From contig DFIN01000034.1 in assembly GCA_002372135.1 (NCBI GenBank), forward strand, positions 1 to 64,000: a stretch of 64,000 nt of DNA, given 5' to 3'. Every line of letters starts with the position of its first letter. Position 1 is the stretch's first letter. The position numbers were made by a program, and so were the translations under genes. Of the stretch, positions 42,168 to 51,221 are shown piece after piece. Source of the stretch: Bacteroidales bacterium UBA3696 (GTDB taxonomy: Bacteria; Bacteroidota; Bacteroidia; Bacteroidales; Paludibacteraceae). The notes under the pieces were generated by a model, which did not search any database, was not told where the DNA came from, and saw only the letters and a program-made list of their open reading frames with translations.

Positions 42168-43037
42168 ATGAATGTATTAGTTACCGGCAGTCGTGGTCAG
42201 TTAGGCACCGAACTGCGCCGCCTTAGCCCTTTGCACACCGCCCATCAATATGTATGGGCTGACATAGACGAACTGGATTTGACCAACGCTGCGGCAGTAG
42301 CCGATTTCGTCCATCGTCACCATATTGATACCATCGTCAACTGCGCTGCCTTCACCAACGTGGACGGAGCCGAACAGCATGAAGCCGACGCGCTCCGCGT
42401 CAATGCCGATGCCGTGGCTAACCTCGCACGAACGGGCAGACGCATCATCCATATCTCCACCGACTATGTCTTTTCCGGCGAAGACTGTTTGCCCTATCGT
42501 GAGTCAGACCAGCCCAATCCTCATACCGCCTACGGACGCACTAAGTTAGAAGGTGAGAAACAGCTATTAGCCATCTGCCCCGATGCCATCATTTTACGCA
42601 CAGCGTGGCTCTATTCTCCGTGGGGCAAGAACTTCGTCAAGACAATGCTTTCCGCCTCCGAACAGCATAGTGAACTGCGCGTCGTCTATGACCAGATAGG
42701 TTCGCCCACCTATGCCGGCGACCTTGCCGAAGCCGTCTTTGCCGTCTTGGATTGTCCGACTTGGCACGCCGGTATATACCACTTTACCGACGAGGGCGTT
42801 TGCTCGTGGTTCGATTTTACCATCGAAATACTGCGGCAAGCCAACCTGATCTTGGGAACGAACCGTTACCAAGCAGCCGTTCTGCCCATCCGCTCCGAAG
42901 AATATACCTATCGCACCCCGCGCCCCCATTACAGCGTACTTGATAAGCAGAAATTCAAATCAACTTTCCATTTTTCAATTCCTTATTGGACGGATAGTCT
43001 CCGCCAATGTCTAACCGCTATTTTGCAGGCACAATGA
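42168..43037 (+). CDS. rfbD: dTDP-4-dehydrorhamnose reductase
   Basis: A 289-residue NAD(P)H-dependent reductase, last step of dTDP-L-rhamnose synthesis. N-terminal Rossmann motif VTGSRGQLGTEL, then NCAAFTNVDGAE, ISTDYVFSG, the YGRTKLEGE active site (Tyr and Lys), LRTAWLYSPWGKNFVKTML and GSPTYAGDLAEAV. Normal length. Its stop overlaps the start of the DUF2461 gene by 4 bases. Pathway partners rfbB (window start) and rfbC (45986) are separated from it. Confidence 0.95.
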   Translation: MNVLVTGSRGQLGTELRRLSPLHTAHQYVWADIDELDLTNAAAVADFVHRHHIDTIVNCAAFTNVDGAEQHEADALRVNADAVANLARTGRRIIHISTDYVFSGEDCLPYRESDQPNPHTAYGRTKLEGEKQLLAICPDAIILRTAWLYSPWGKNFVKTMLSASEQHSELRVVYDQIGSPTYAGDLAEAVFAVLDCPTWHAGIYHFTDEGVCSWFDFTIEILRQANLILGTNRYQAAVLPIRSEEYTYRTPRPHYSVLDKQKFKSTFHFSIPYWTDSLRQCLTAILQAQ

Positions 43038-43741
43038 AAGAAATACTCCGCTTTTTGACTGACCTTAGTTTGAACAACAACCGCGAATGGTTTGAACTTC
43101 ACCGTTCGCAATACGAACAGTGCCGCCGTCAGTTTGAGCAGTTCGCCTCTGACTACTTGGCAGGGCTGGCTCGTATGGATCCGCAACTTGCAGCCGTGCA
43201 GCCCAAGGATTGTATATGGCGCATATACCGCGATGTGCGCTTCTCGCGCGACAAACGCCCCTATAAAGAGTGGTTCGGCGTTTTTCCCGCTGCCCCCGCT
43301 CCGGGTAAACCCAAAACGGGCGGTAAAAAATCCAATCGCGGCGGCTACTATATCCATCTGCAACCCGGTCTATGTATGTTTGCCGGCGGAATGTGGAACC
43401 CTTCGCCCGAATTGCTCAAAGTGCTCCGTCAGGAGATTTTGGCGAACTATGACGAGGTGGAACATATCATGGCAACGCCGGACTGGCAACGCTATTTCGG
43501 TGACTTTGATACCGAGTGGATGCTCAAGAAAGTGCCGTTGGGTTTTCCTGCTGATTTTGTACATGCCGATTGGCTCAAGCGCAAAGCCTTTACATTCTCG
43601 TGCAGCCTGACCGATGAGCAAGTATGTAGCCCGGATTTTTTAGATCTTGCCTTAGACATTGCTCGAACCGCCCAACCGATGAACGATTTTCTCAACTATA
43701 CCTTTGAAGAATACGGAGAGTTTCCTACCTCAGAACGCTAA
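43034..43741 (+). CDS. DUF2461 domain protein
   Basis: A 235-residue protein of the DUF2461/TIGR02453 family of unknown function. Landmarks are ILRFLTDLSLNNNREWFELHR at the start (conserved NNNREWF), WRIYRDVRFSRDKRPYKEWFG (conserved RDVRFS.DK.PYK) and GGYYIHLQPG with MWNPSPELL. Presumably cytoplasmic. ATGA overlap with rfbD, and 13 bp before the flippase, places it inside a glycan-related operon, though no link to glycans is known for the family. Confidence 0.9.
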   Translation: MKEILRFLTDLSLNNNREWFELHRSQYEQCRRQFEQFASDYLAGLARMDPQLAAVQPKDCIWRIYRDVRFSRDKRPYKEWFGVFPAAPAPGKPKTGGKKSNRGGYYIHLQPGLCMFAGGMWNPSPELLKVLRQEILANYDEVEHIMATPDWQRYFGDFDTEWMLKKVPLGFPADFVHADWLKRKAFTFSCSLTDEQVCSPDFLDLALDIARTAQPMNDFLNYTFEEYGEFPTSER

Positions 43742-43754
43742 TCCTTTCCCCATT

Positions 43755-45263
43755 ATGAGTAATACCCATGGCGCGATGCGCATTCTTGCCAAAGAAACGG
43801 CCATCTATGGTCTATCGTCCATCATCGGCAAGTTCCTCAATTGGCTCTTGGTTCCCCTCTATACGTATGTGTTGGCACAGCAGTCGGACTATGGTATTGT
43901 TACCAACCTCTACGCATGGACAGCCCTGCTGCTCGTTATCCTGACCTATGGAATGGAAACGGGCTTTTTCCGCTTTGCCAACAAAGAAGGCGAGCACCCG
44001 TTGACCGTCTATCGCACGGCGATGATTAGTATAGGTACGACATCCTTGCTTTTTGCTGTTCTCTGCTGTGTTTTCAGCCAACCAATAGCTCGATGGCTCG
44101 GATATGCCGACCATGCCGAGTTTATCGCCTTGCTCGCTGTCGTGGTGGCTATGGACGCGTTTGCCAGCATCCCCTTTGCCTACCTGCGCTACAAGAAACA
44201 AGCCATCCGCTTTGCCGCACTCAAACTGCTGTTCGTCTTCCTCAATATCGTACTGAATATCTTTTTCCTCGTTCTCTGTCCTCTTTGGCAGGGCTGTAGC
44301 CTGATTAGCAGTTGGTACGATCCTAACTATGGAGTGGGCTATGTGTTCATTGCCAATATATTGGCTACCGGCATTCAGACGCTTTGTCTTTTGCCTTCCG
44401 TCTTTGACCGCAGTACAGTGGCTCAATCCGCCATTGCAACCCCTGCTTCGTTCTCGTGGCCTTTGTTAAAACAGATGTTGCGCTATTCGTTACCCCTTCT
44501 TGTGCTTGGGGTGTGCGGCATCATGAATCAGACCTTAGACCGCATCATCTTCCCCTTCCTCTATACCGAACCGGACGCACAAGCCCAATTGGGTATTTAT
44601 GGAGCATGCTTCAAGGTGGCAATGGTGATGATGATGTTCACCCAAGCCTTTCGCTATGCCTACGAACCGTTCGTTTTCTCCAAACAAAAAGAGAAAAACT
44701 CGTTGCAAGCCTATGCCGATGCTATGAAATGGTATGTCTATTTCTCGCTACTTATCCTGCTCGGTATGGTGGTTTATATGGACCTGCTGCGCTACCTTAT
44801 TGCCCCTTCCTATTGGGAAGGGTTGCGCGTAATCCCTATTGTGCTGTGGACCTATGTGTTCCAAGGGGTCTATTTTAACCTCTCTTTCTGGTACAAACTG
44901 ACCGATAAGACGCAGTGGGGAGCGTGGTTCTCACTTATCGGGTTGGTTATCAACCTCGTCTTGCAAATCGTACTTGTGCCTCGCTACGGCTATATGGCTT
45001 CGGCTTGTGCTGCTTGGGCTTCTTATTTCGTGATTATGTTGCTGTCCTATTTTGTGGGGCAACGACACATGGCTATTCCTTATGACCTGACCCGTATTTT
45101 CCTCTCGTTAATCCTCTGCTTGCTTCTCTTGGCGGCATATAGTAGTATGGACGGTTGGTCCACCGTTGGCAGAATGGCAGCCGGAACGGGATTGATAACG
45201 GTCTATATAGGAGGCATTTATCTGTTGCACCGATCGGAGCAAAGAAAAACGGGAACTGTTTAG
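43755..45263 (+). CDS. Wzx-like polysaccharide/lipid-linked oligosaccharide flippase
   Basis: A 502-residue polytopic inner-membrane protein with about 12-14 hydrophobic helices, of the MATE/MVF-related polysaccharide transporter group. N-terminal ILAKETAIYGLSSIIGKFLNW and early TPLY-like LVPLYTYVL are typical of Wzx proteins, which move undecaprenyl-linked sugars across the membrane. ATG 43755 is chosen because it follows the DUF2461 stop by 13 bp. With rfbD upstream and rfbC just beyond on the other strand, it probably serves a rhamnose-containing surface glycan. Its stop codon overlaps the convergent lipoprotein gene. Confidence 0.85.
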   Translation: MSNTHGAMRILAKETAIYGLSSIIGKFLNWLLVPLYTYVLAQQSDYGIVTNLYAWTALLLVILTYGMETGFFRFANKEGEHPLTVYRTAMISIGTTSLLFAVLCCVFSQPIARWLGYADHAEFIALLAVVVAMDAFASIPFAYLRYKKQAIRFAALKLLFVFLNIVLNIFFLVLCPLWQGCSLISSWYDPNYGVGYVFIANILATGIQTLCLLPSVFDRSTVAQSAIATPASFSWPLLKQMLRYSLPLLVLGVCGIMNQTLDRIIFPFLYTEPDAQAQLGIYGACFKVAMVMMMFTQAFRYAYEPFVFSKQKEKNSLQAYADAMKWYVYFSLLILLGMVVYMDLLRYLIAPSYWEGLRVIPIVLWTYVFQGVYFNLSFWYKLTDKTQWGAWFSLIGLVINLVLQIVLVPRYGYMASACAAWASYFVIMLLSYFVGQRHMAIPYDLTRIFLSLILCLLLLAAYSSMDGWSTVGRMAAGTGLITVYIGGIYLLHRSEQRKTGTV

Positions 45264-45274
45264 TTCCCGTTTTT
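45245..45274. terminator. Bidirectional terminator spanning two convergent stop codons
   Basis: AAAAACGGGAACT (45245-45257) pairs perfectly with 45262-45274 across a 4-nt loop. The flippase stop (45261-45263) and the lipoprotein stop (45260-45262 on the minus strand) both lie at the loop, so each gene's last codons form one arm. Confidence 0.85.
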
Positions 45275-45964
45275 ATGTTTCCGTAGGTATTTTTCTATTT
45301 GTCGGTCACTCACCCGTATGGCTTGCTCCAAGGTGGCTATATCCCGCATCAGAACGGCTAAACGATACGTTTCGGCAAGAGCCTCTTTCTCGTTGGTTTG
45401 CAGGTAATAGATAGGCTCTCGCTTTCCTATAAGGGTTACTTTGATACGACTATCGGTATGGGCTGCCACCTGTTCCAGTACGCGAAGTGCATCTTGTTCA
45501 GTCAGGGTAAGCACTTCGTGAACGCCCTCTACTTCAAAGCGGTGGTTCGTGCCTTCGGCTTCTACATATCCCTCGTCCACACTCAGCCGTATGGCTCGCT
45601 GGTCAATGCCGCCCGAACCGTAGTAGTAACTCTGTACGCTTAAGCGGCGATCGTCTGTTACATACGCTTGCAGAAAATTGCGCGAAGTGTTCTTGTTTGT
45701 AGCCAATAGTTTATGCACATATCGTCCGTGGTCCTCATACCCATCCTCTTTCTCATACTTGAAGTGCGCCAAGAGGGGATCCACTTCCGGCAGCAGGTTT
45801 TGCAGTACAGAGTCCGAATAGGCGCGGGTTTGCTGCGCTTGCACATATTGCAGACTATCTTTTTGAGCCATCTCGCGGCGCATCTCGTCTGCACGAGAAG
45901 GTTTGTGGCAGGACGACAAGCAAACGGCGGATAAAAAAAGGCAGAGATATACGGATATTTTCAT
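45260..45964 (-). CDS. Lipoprotein of unknown function (234 aa)
   Basis: A lipobox (LSSC at about residues 16-19) after a short hydrophobic stretch predicts a lipoprotein. The mature part is rich in Glu, Gln, Arg and Lys, with a helical N-terminal portion (ADEMRREMAQKDSLQYVQAQ), a middle beta-rich part (SYYYGSGGIDQRAIRLSVDEG) and a helical C-terminus (LRDIATLEQ-like, LMRDIATLEQAIRVSDRQIE). I do not recognise the family. It follows rfbC by 21 bp on the same strand, so may share its promoter. Confidence 0.78.
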   Translation of the reverse strand: MKISVYLCLFLSAVCLSSCHKPSRADEMRREMAQKDSLQYVQAQQTRAYSDSVLQNLLPEVDPLLAHFKYEKEDGYEDHGRYVHKLLATNKNTSRNFLQAYVTDDRRLSVQSYYYGSGGIDQRAIRLSVDEGYVEAEGTNHRFEVEGVHEVLTLTEQDALRVLEQVAAHTDSRIKVTLIGKREPIYYLQTNEKEALAETYRLAVLMRDIATLEQAIRVSDRQIEKYLRKHKNGN

Positions 45965-45985
45965 ACGGTTAGGATAGGGAAAAAC

Positions 45986-46534
45986 TTAAAAATCAATCAC
46001 GGCATCGCGCAGCATCGGATAGACTTGGTCTTTTGCACTGAGGATACGGTCGCTTTCAGGAATGTGCCAATCAATGTTCAAATCGCTGTCGCTCAATAGA
46101 ATACCTCCTTCCGCTTCTTTGCAATAGAGGTTGTCGCACTTGTAGGTAAAGAGGGCTTTGGGGCTAAGCACCGAAAAGCCGTGCGCAAACCCGCGCGGGA
46201 TAAATAGTTGGCGGTGATTCGTGTCGCTCAACTCCACGCTAAACCATTGTCCGTAGGTAGGACTGCCTTTGCGCAAGTCCACTCCGACATCCAATACACA
46301 ACCCACAGGGCAACTCACCAACTTCGCCTGAGCTTGTTCGCCGCGCTGAAAATGCAAACCGCGAACCACTCCATACGAACTCCAAGACATGTTGTCTTGT
46401 ATAAAATGAGCCTCTATCCCCGCCTCACGATAGCGAACAGTTTGATAGGTTTCTTCAAACATACCGCGAGCATCTTGATATACATCCGGCTCAATAATCA
46501 GCATTCCCGATAGGGGAGTTTCTATCACTTTCAT
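45986..46534 (-). CDS. rfbC: dTDP-4-dehydrorhamnose 3,5-epimerase
   Basis: A 182-residue cupin-fold epimerase, third step of dTDP-L-rhamnose synthesis. Family motifs: GMFEETYQTVRY, FIQDNMSWSSYGVVRGLHFQ with the catalytic His, VGVDLRKGSPTYGQW, LFIPRGFAHGFSVLS and YKCDNLY. The ATG at 46534 (MKVIETPLSG) is chosen because upstream codons lie in the promoter. Its -7 box at 46556-46563 is divergent from the M16 protease promoter. Confidence 0.95.
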   Translation of the reverse strand: MKVIETPLSGMLIIEPDVYQDARGMFEETYQTVRYREAGIEAHFIQDNMSWSSYGVVRGLHFQRGEQAQAKLVSCPVGCVLDVGVDLRKGSPTYGQWFSVELSDTNHRQLFIPRGFAHGFSVLSPKALFTYKCDNLYCKEAEGGILLSDSDLNIDWHIPESDRILSAKDQVYPMLRDAVIDF

Positions 46535-46555
46535 GGTCTTTCTGCTTTTACAGCG

Positions 46556-46563
46556 CAAAAATA
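46556..46563 (-). promoter_or_regulatory. -7 promoter box for rfbC
   Basis: Reads TATTTTTG on the minus strand, 21 bp upstream of the rfbC start. Confidence 0.65.
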
Positions 46564-46628
46564 CAACCTTTCTCTCTCCTATACAAGCAGAATTTATATT
46601 CTTTATTGCCAAACCCAAAAACTAACCC

Positions 46629-46636
46629 TACCTTTG
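46629..46636 (+). promoter_or_regulatory. -7 promoter box for the M16 protease
   Basis: TACCTTTG with TTG at 46606-46608 (20-bp spacing), 29 bp before the ATG at 46666. Confidence 0.77.
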
Positions 46637-46665
46637 CGGGCGATAACCGATTAAATGTTCACGTT

Positions 46666-49554
46666 ATGGCAAAACGTATCTACACCGTATTATTCATTGC
46701 TTTTTGGGCGATGACCTTTTCACTGTCTGCACAGAATAAAGCGTTGCTGACTGAGTATAAATTAGATAACGGTCTGACCGTTATGCTGTGGGAGAACCAC
46801 GATATGCCCGATGTAACCGGCTATGTGGCAGTACGGGTCGGGTCGGTGGACGAACCTAAGGAATATACCGGTTTGGCGCACTACCTTGAGCACATGCTCT
46901 TCAAGGGTACACAACGCATCGGCGCACTCGATTGGGAAAAAGAACAACCTCTGTACGAGGAGATTATTCGTCTCTATGACACCTATTCGCAAACCACGGA
47001 CCCCGTGCAACGCGATACCCTTGCGCAACAGATCAACCGCCTTTCCATCGCCGAAGCACAAGTCTCCACTACGCACGACTTTTTTGCCCTGATGGACGAG
47101 ATAGGTGCTGTTGATGTCAATGCCTTTACAACCTACGACATGACCTGCTACACCAGTTCGTTCCCCGCTCATCAGATGCTCAAATGGCTGACCATCAATG
47201 CCGACCGTATGCGTCAGCCCGTCTTCCGCACGTTCCAAGCCGAATTGGAAAATGTATTTGAAGAATACAACATGAGCGCAGCTTCCGTAGGGACGCAACA
47301 GCAGAACTACCTCTTTGAAACCATATACAAAGGGCACCCTTACGAGCGAAGCGTCATCGGCGTGCCCGAACACCTGAAGAACCCCCAACTCAGTCAGTTA
47401 ATCAATTTCTTTAATACTTGGTATGTGGCGAATAATATGGCACTCATATTGGTGGGCGATTTCTCTACGGCACATATCCAACCCATGATTGAGCATACCT
47501 TTGGTTCGTTGCCATCTCGCGAGTTGCCCGCACGGCAAAGACAGTTGCCCTCGTTTGAGGCAGGACTGAAAAAGACATTCCGTATTGGTAACTATCCGCA
47601 GATTTATTGGGTGTTTGAAGGGGTAACGATGGACCATGAAGACTTGCCTGCCCTGCAACTCGTTTGCCAACTGCTTAACAACAACTCCGGCACCGGTTTG
47701 CTCGACAAAATCATGATGGACGGCGAGGTTAGTGCAGCCCAGTGTATGGTGGATCCCCGTCGCGACCTCGGACGAATCCTCGTAACCGCTATCCCCTACT
47801 TTGACCCCAACCAACAGTCGTTTGAAAGCAATTCAGCCACAGCCCGTATCGTCATGAACGAGATTGATAAAATCAAGAAAGGCGATATACCCGATTGGCT
47901 AATTGATGCCGTCAAGCAGGAAATAAAGCAGCAGTACACCCTTGCGTTTGAAGAAGGGTCTGCCAATATGAGTGAACTGCTCAGTTGCTTTATCTATGAT
48001 ATCCCTACCGACCGCATATTTACGCAGTTAGACCTCATTCAAAACCTCTCAAAAGAAGATATCCGGCGCGTGGCAAAGAAGTACTTTGACACCAATCCGA
48101 TGACCATCACATTTGATGAGGGAGAACCCAAAATCAACAAACTGCCCAAACCGAAGATTCAGCCGCTGCAAATCCCCGAAGGAGTGGAAACAGACTATGC
48201 CCGTACTTTCCGCCGCTTGTCTGAAGATCCCCACCAACCTACGTACAACAACTTGGCAGACGTTCAAGTAATGCCCGTGGACGACAATGTGCGCCTCCAC
48301 TATACCAAGAACACCAAGAATAGTCTATTTACGCTCTCGCTGCGGTATGGGGTAGGTACCAAGAAAATGCCGATGTTGGAGTATGTGGTTCAACTCATGA
48401 ACCGCGCCGGCACCATGCCTGACACCGATGCGCAAACTTTCCGCCGCCAACTCAGCCAATTAGGCGGTTCGATAGCCTACGGTGTTAGTGATAACTACCT
48501 GACCATTCAAGTCTTGGGCGAGGACGAGCACATGCAAGAGATTTTGCAGTTGGTCAATATGCAAATCCTCATGCCCAAATTGGACAAAAAGCAGTTTGAT
48601 GCCGTCAAGGGTTCCGAGTTGTCGTCCCGCCTGATGATTAAGCGTATCCATTCTGCTTGGCCAGATGCCCTGCGCGAATATATAGTCTATGGCGACCAAT
48701 CGAAGTACTTGGACGTAGTACCTTTCCTCGATGTGTATGATATGGACGAACTGAAAATGATGGTGCAGTTCCAAAAAGCCACCAAGTATGCGCTGGATGT
48801 GCACTATTGCGGTACGCATACGCCCAAGGAAGTGGTTGCAGCCCTCCCGCTGTCAGAAGGTATGATGCCTTCTACTTCGCCCGAACTGCGCGACAAACAG
48901 CAATACGACAAAACGCAGATATTCTTCCTTCCCGACCCGAAACTGCAACAAGCCTCCGTCTATTTCTATCAACTCGGCGAACCGTATGACATTCGTCAGC
49001 AGGTGGCTATGGATGCTTTCAACCACTATTTCTCCGGCGGATTTACCGGTATAGTGTTGGACGAAATACGTACCAAACGCTCGCTTGCCTATTCCGCCTA
49101 TGCTATGATGACCGGTTCTATTCTTCCCGGTAAACCCACCTCGTTCGTGGGCTATATAGGTACGCAGTCGGACAAAGTGGTAGAAGCCGTTACCACCTTC
49201 CTGCAACTCAATCAGACATTGCCGCTCTATCCGGCTCGCATACAAGGAATCAAGACGATGGTACGCCAACAGTGGCAATCGCAACAACCCTCAATGAGGC
49301 AGAAGAGTTATGTATATGAGGCTTGGAAACGCTTGGGCTATACGGATGACCCGCTGCGTGTACACGAAAAGGATATAGAACAACTCACCTTTGACCAAAT
49401 ACAAACCTATTATCAGAACCATGTACAAGGTCGTCCGTTAGCCATCCTTATCGTGGGAGACCCCAAACAAATTGATATGAAACAACTTGGCAAGATTGCC
49501 AAGGTGAAACGCGTTTCGCTGAACGACTTGTTCGCTCCGTTAGACCTTGACTAA
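46666..49554 (+). CDS. M16 family zinc metallopeptidase, exported
   Basis: A 962-residue insulinase-family protease with a signal peptide (VLFIAFWAMTFSLSAQ). The inverted zinc motif HxxEH is in GLAHYLEHMLFKGT (about residue 75), and the third ligand Glu is about 130 residues later in ELENVFEEYNMSA after an insertion typical of this subgroup. Four M16 half-domains follow; the second pair keeps RSLAYSAYAMMTG. Like pitrilysin-type enzymes it should degrade peptides in the periplasm. It heads the stretch of plus-strand genes leading to era (18 bp later). Confidence 0.93.
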   Translation: MAKRIYTVLFIAFWAMTFSLSAQNKALLTEYKLDNGLTVMLWENHDMPDVTGYVAVRVGSVDEPKEYTGLAHYLEHMLFKGTQRIGALDWEKEQPLYEEIIRLYDTYSQTTDPVQRDTLAQQINRLSIAEAQVSTTHDFFALMDEIGAVDVNAFTTYDMTCYTSSFPAHQMLKWLTINADRMRQPVFRTFQAELENVFEEYNMSAASVGTQQQNYLFETIYKGHPYERSVIGVPEHLKNPQLSQLINFFNTWYVANNMALILVGDFSTAHIQPMIEHTFGSLPSRELPARQRQLPSFEAGLKKTFRIGNYPQIYWVFEGVTMDHEDLPALQLVCQLLNNNSGTGLLDKIMMDGEVSAAQCMVDPRRDLGRILVTAIPYFDPNQQSFESNSATARIVMNEIDKIKKGDIPDWLIDAVKQEIKQQYTLAFEEGSANMSELLSCFIYDIPTDRIFTQLDLIQNLSKEDIRRVAKKYFDTNPMTITFDEGEPKINKLPKPKIQPLQIPEGVETDYARTFRRLSEDPHQPTYNNLADVQVMPVDDNVRLHYTKNTKNSLFTLSLRYGVGTKKMPMLEYVVQLMNRAGTMPDTDAQTFRRQLSQLGGSIAYGVSDNYLTIQVLGEDEHMQEILQLVNMQILMPKLDKKQFDAVKGSELSSRLMIKRIHSAWPDALREYIVYGDQSKYLDVVPFLDVYDMDELKMMVQFQKATKYALDVHYCGTHTPKEVVAALPLSEGMMPSTSPELRDKQQYDKTQIFFLPDPKLQQASVYFYQLGEPYDIRQQVAMDAFNHYFSGGFTGIVLDEIRTKRSLAYSAYAMMTGSILPGKPTSFVGYIGTQSDKVVEAVTTFLQLNQTLPLYPARIQGIKTMVRQQWQSQQPSMRQKSYVYEAWKRLGYTDDPLRVHEKDIEQLTFDQIQTYYQNHVQGRPLAILIVGDPKQIDMKQLGKIAKVKRVSLNDLFAPLDLD

Positions 49555-49572
49555 TATACGTAACCCAACAGA

Positions 49573-50466
49573 ATGCACCATTCCGGATTTGTAAATATAG
49601 TAGGCAACCCCAATGTCGGTAAATCGACCCTTATGAATGCCCTCGTCGGCGAGCGGCTGTCCATTATTACATCCAAGGCACAGACGACACGCCACCGCAT
49701 TATGGGCATTGTCAACGGGGACGATTTTCAGATTGTCTATTCCGATACACCCGGGGTACTCAAACCAAATTATCGCCTTCAGCAGCAGATGCTCGAGTTT
49801 TCCCGTTCGGCACTGGTGGATGCCGATGTGTTGCTCTATGTAACTGATGTGCAAGACCATGCCGACCGCAATGCCGAGTTTTTGGACAAGGTGAAGCGGA
49901 TGGCGGAAGCCGGTACACGCGTCTTCCTCGTGATTAACAAAATTGACCTTACTACGCAGCAGACTTTGGACAACCTCGTCGCCTTTTGGCAAAAAGCCAT
50001 CCCGCAAGCCGCTATCTTTCCCATTTCTGCCAAGGAGAAGTTCGGGGTGGACCAACTCTTTCAGGCGATTCGTGATGCCCTGCCCGAGTCGCCGCCTTTC
50101 TTTGACAAAGACCAACTCACCGACAAACCGGCTCGCTTCTTTGTGGATGAGATCATCCGCGAAAAGATACTGCTGAACTACGACAAGGAAATACCGTACA
50201 GCGTAGAGGTGGAAGTAGAACAATTTAAGGAAGAAGACCGTCTCATACGTATCGGTGCTGTTATTTATGTGGAGCGTGAAAGCCAAAAAGGCATTATTAT
50301 CGGACATCAAGGTTCAGCCCTTAAAAAAGTAGGGGCTCAAGCGCGGCACGACATAGAAGCCTTTTTCGGGAAGCAAGTCTTCCTGCAACTCTTTGTGAAA
50401 GTGGATCGCGACTGGCGAAGCAACCAATCCCGTTTGCGTCACTATGGGTATGACCTTAATAATTAA
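49573..50466 (+). CDS. era: GTPase Era
   Basis: A 297-residue GTPase that binds 16S rRNA near its 3' end and helps assemble the 30S subunit. G1 is GNPNVGKST, G2 region TTRHRIMG, G3 DTPG, G4 NKID and G5 ISAKE. The C-terminal KH RNA-binding domain includes RIGAVIYVERESQKGIIIG (conserved block) and DIEAFFGKQVFLQLFVKV. Normal length. Six bp before pyrH. Confidence 0.97.
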   Translation: MHHSGFVNIVGNPNVGKSTLMNALVGERLSIITSKAQTTRHRIMGIVNGDDFQIVYSDTPGVLKPNYRLQQQMLEFSRSALVDADVLLYVTDVQDHADRNAEFLDKVKRMAEAGTRVFLVINKIDLTTQQTLDNLVAFWQKAIPQAAIFPISAKEKFGVDQLFQAIRDALPESPPFFDKDQLTDKPARFFVDEIIREKILLNYDKEIPYSVEVEVEQFKEEDRLIRIGAVIYVERESQKGIIIGHQGSALKKVGAQARHDIEAFFGKQVFLQLFVKVDRDWRSNQSRLRHYGYDLNN

Positions 50467-50472
50467 ATCAAT

Positions 50473-51177
50473 ATGTATCATCGTATTCTTCTCAAACTTT
50501 CCGGCGAAAGCCTTATGGGCGAACAAGGTTACGGTATCGACCGCCTTCGTTTGCAGCAATATGCACAGCAGATCTACCACCTTGCTAACGCCGGTGTCCA
50601 AATCGGTATCGTCATCGGCGGTGGTAATATATTCCGTGGACTGAGCGGTGCCCAGAAAGGTTTTGACCGCGTCAAAGGCGATCAGATGGGCATGCTTGCC
50701 ACCGTCATCAATTCGTTAGCCCTTTCGTCTGCGCTCGAAGCACTCGGGCAGAAAGTGCGCGTGATGACCAATGTGCGGATGGAACCTATCGGCGAGTATT
50801 TTAGCAAAGACAAAGCCGTCCGTCTGCTCAATAAAGGGAATGTGGTCATCTTTGCTGCCGGTACGGGTAATCCGTATTTTACGACGGACAGTGCTTCCTC
50901 GCTCAAAGCCATTGAGATAGAGGCTGATATACTGTTTAAGGGCACCCGTGTGGACGGCATCTATACGGCCGACCCCGAAAAAGATCCTACGGCTACCAAG
51001 TTCACAGAAATCACCTACGACGAAGTGCTACGCCGCCATCTCAAAGTGATGGACCTGACTGCTATCACGCTCTGTATGGAGAACCAAATGCCTATCTATG
51101 TCTTTGATATGGACACAGTAGGTAATCTGCAGCGTGTCATAAACGGCGAACCGATAGGTACGCTGGTCAAACCGTGA
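50473..51177 (+). CDS. pyrH: UMP kinase
   Basis: A 234-residue amino-acid-kinase-fold enzyme phosphorylating UMP to UDP. N-terminal LLKLSGESLMGEQGYGID, VIGGGNIFRGL, GDQMGMLATVINSLAL, and the ATP-site DILFKGTRVDGIYTADP are all present. It lies between era and frr, the common translation/nucleotide grouping. After its TGA comes an 8-bp periodic array leading to frr. Confidence 0.97.
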   Translation: MYHRILLKLSGESLMGEQGYGIDRLRLQQYAQQIYHLANAGVQIGIVIGGGNIFRGLSGAQKGFDRVKGDQMGMLATVINSLALSSALEALGQKVRVMTNVRMEPIGEYFSKDKAVRLLNKGNVVIFAAGTGNPYFTTDSASSLKAIEIEADILFKGTRVDGIYTADPEKDPTATKFTEITYDEVLRRHLKVMDLTAITLCMENQMPIYVFDMDTVGNLQRVINGEPIGTLVKP

Positions 51178-51179
51178 AG

Positions 51180-51216
51180 AAATCAAATCTTTAAATCATT
51201 AAATCCTCAAATCTAT
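51180..51216. repeat. 8-bp periodic array between pyrH and frr
   Basis: AAATC recurs at 51180, then at 51185, 51193, 51201 and 51209 with exact 8-bp spacing (units AAATCNNN). It fills nearly all of the 44-bp gap between the pyrH stop and the frr start, in the same manner as the 11-bp arrays elsewhere. Confidence 0.88.
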
Positions 51217-51221
51217 ACCTT

